This document shows, piece by piece, positions 63,560 to 64,000 of a DNA stretch of 64,000 nt. The notes beneath the pieces were generated by a model. The model ran no database searches and had not been told where the DNA came from. It saw nothing but the letters and a program-made list of their open reading frames with translations. The translations under genes were made by a program, and so were the position numbers. The stretch's first letter is position 1. Each line of letters opens with the position of its first letter. The DNA is taken from the NCBI RefSeq assembly GCF_015550595.1, contig NZ_JADNBB010000002.1, positions 248,001 to 312,000 of the forward strand. The letters run 5' to 3'. Origin of the DNA: Parabacteroides goldsteinii. GTDB lineage: Bacteria > Bacteroidota > Bacteroidia > Bacteroidales > Tannerellaceae.

Positions 63560-64000
63560 TTAAAACAAACTCCACGCCACTGTCAACCCCGCCATCACAA
63601 TGGCTACCATACTCATCAGTTTGATCAGGATATTCAGGCTGGGGCCGGAGGTATCTTTGAACGGATCGCCTACCGTGTCGCCTACAACTGTTGCTTTATG
63701 GGCTTCGCTGCCTTTGCCGCCGTGGTTGCCTTCTTCTACATGCTTCTTGGCGTTGTCCCAGGCTCCACCGGCGTTTGCCATGAAGATGGCCAGTACAAAT
63801 CCTGTACTCAGACCGCCTATCAACAGGCCGATCACTCCGGTCACACCGAATATCAGTCCGGTTAATATCGGGGCAATGATAGCCAGCAGTGAAGGTACGA
63901 CCATTTCATGCTGTGCCCCTTTGGTGGAAATCTCTACGCAACGGGCATAATCGGGTTCCGCTTTTCCGGTCAGGATACCCGGTATTTCACGGAACTGACG
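63560..64000 (-). CDS. hppA: Membrane proton-translocating pyrophosphatase (C-terminal part)
   Basis: The frame is open to the window end, so the start lies outside. The visible part has [28 protein letters not shown], the [24 protein letters not shown] signature of H+-PPases and hydrophobic helices ([32 protein letters not shown]). It hydrolyses pyrophosphate and pumps H+ or Na+ across the inner membrane. Confidence 0.95.
   Translation of the reverse strand, partial: RQFREIPGILTGKAEPDYARCVEISTKGAQHEMVVPSLLAIIAPILTGLIFGVTGVIGLLIGGLSTGFVLAIFMANAGGAWDNAKKHVEEGNHGGKGSEAHKATVVGDTVGDPFKDTSGPSLNILIKLMSMVAIVMAGLTVAWSLF

Overview
The window is a piece of a Bacteroidota chromosome, most like a gut Bacteroides or Parabacteroides (genus inferred). 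The evidence is four SusC/SusD pairs, three sigma(ECF)/FecR cassettes feeding TonB-dependent transducers, many secreted or lipoprotein glycosidases, Bacteroides-type -7 boxes (TAnnTTTG), a type III glutamine synthetase and a membrane pyrophosphatase. No rRNA, tRNA, CRISPR array, transposase or integrase was seen.

Layout: (1) 1-8461, the end of a polysaccharide utilisation locus (PUL): partial susC, susD, terminator, GH95-like hydrolase and GH97. (2) 8818-19453, PUL 2: sigma, FecR, susC, susD, GH20, GH97. (3) 19471-20759, a beta-helix gene broken by an apparent internal deletion. (4) 20981-28703, PUL 3: sigma, FecR, susC, susD, DUF3823-like lipoprotein. (5) 28943-37835, an enzyme operon: beta-helix protein, two GH38-like proteins and a GH3. 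(6) 38048-53253, PUL 4: sigma, FecR, susC, susD, serine-type sulfatase, beta-helix protein, GH97 and an (alpha/alpha)-type hydrolase. (7) 53264-57308, an AraC regulator divergent from a GH38 alpha-mannosidase-like gene. (8) 57465-61065, a four-gene corrinoid methyltransferase operon. (9) 61131-64000, housekeeping genes glnN and the end of hppA on the minus strand.

The enzyme set (hexosaminidase, GH38-like, GH97, GH3, sulfatase, beta-helix proteins) suggests breakdown of complex, partly sulfated host or plant glycans. SusC/D bind and import oligosaccharides, FecR senses occupancy of the transducer, and the sigma factor induces the locus.

Two regulatory patterns stand out. First, a 66-bp element occurs five times (8818, 19471, 28943, 54189, 57313), aligns without gaps, ends in a TAnnTTTG box, and carries a hairpin whose arms co-vary. 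It starts five transcription units, including the methyltransferase operon, and one copy lies between the AraC gene and its divergent neighbour. Second, each of the three FecR-susC junctions has a minus-strand intrinsic terminator plus a minus-strand TAnnTTTG box overlapping the first base of the susC start codon, predicting cis-antisense RNAs of about 85-100 nt like the DonS family. Two operon ends also carry 22- or 23-bp tandem palindromic repeats.
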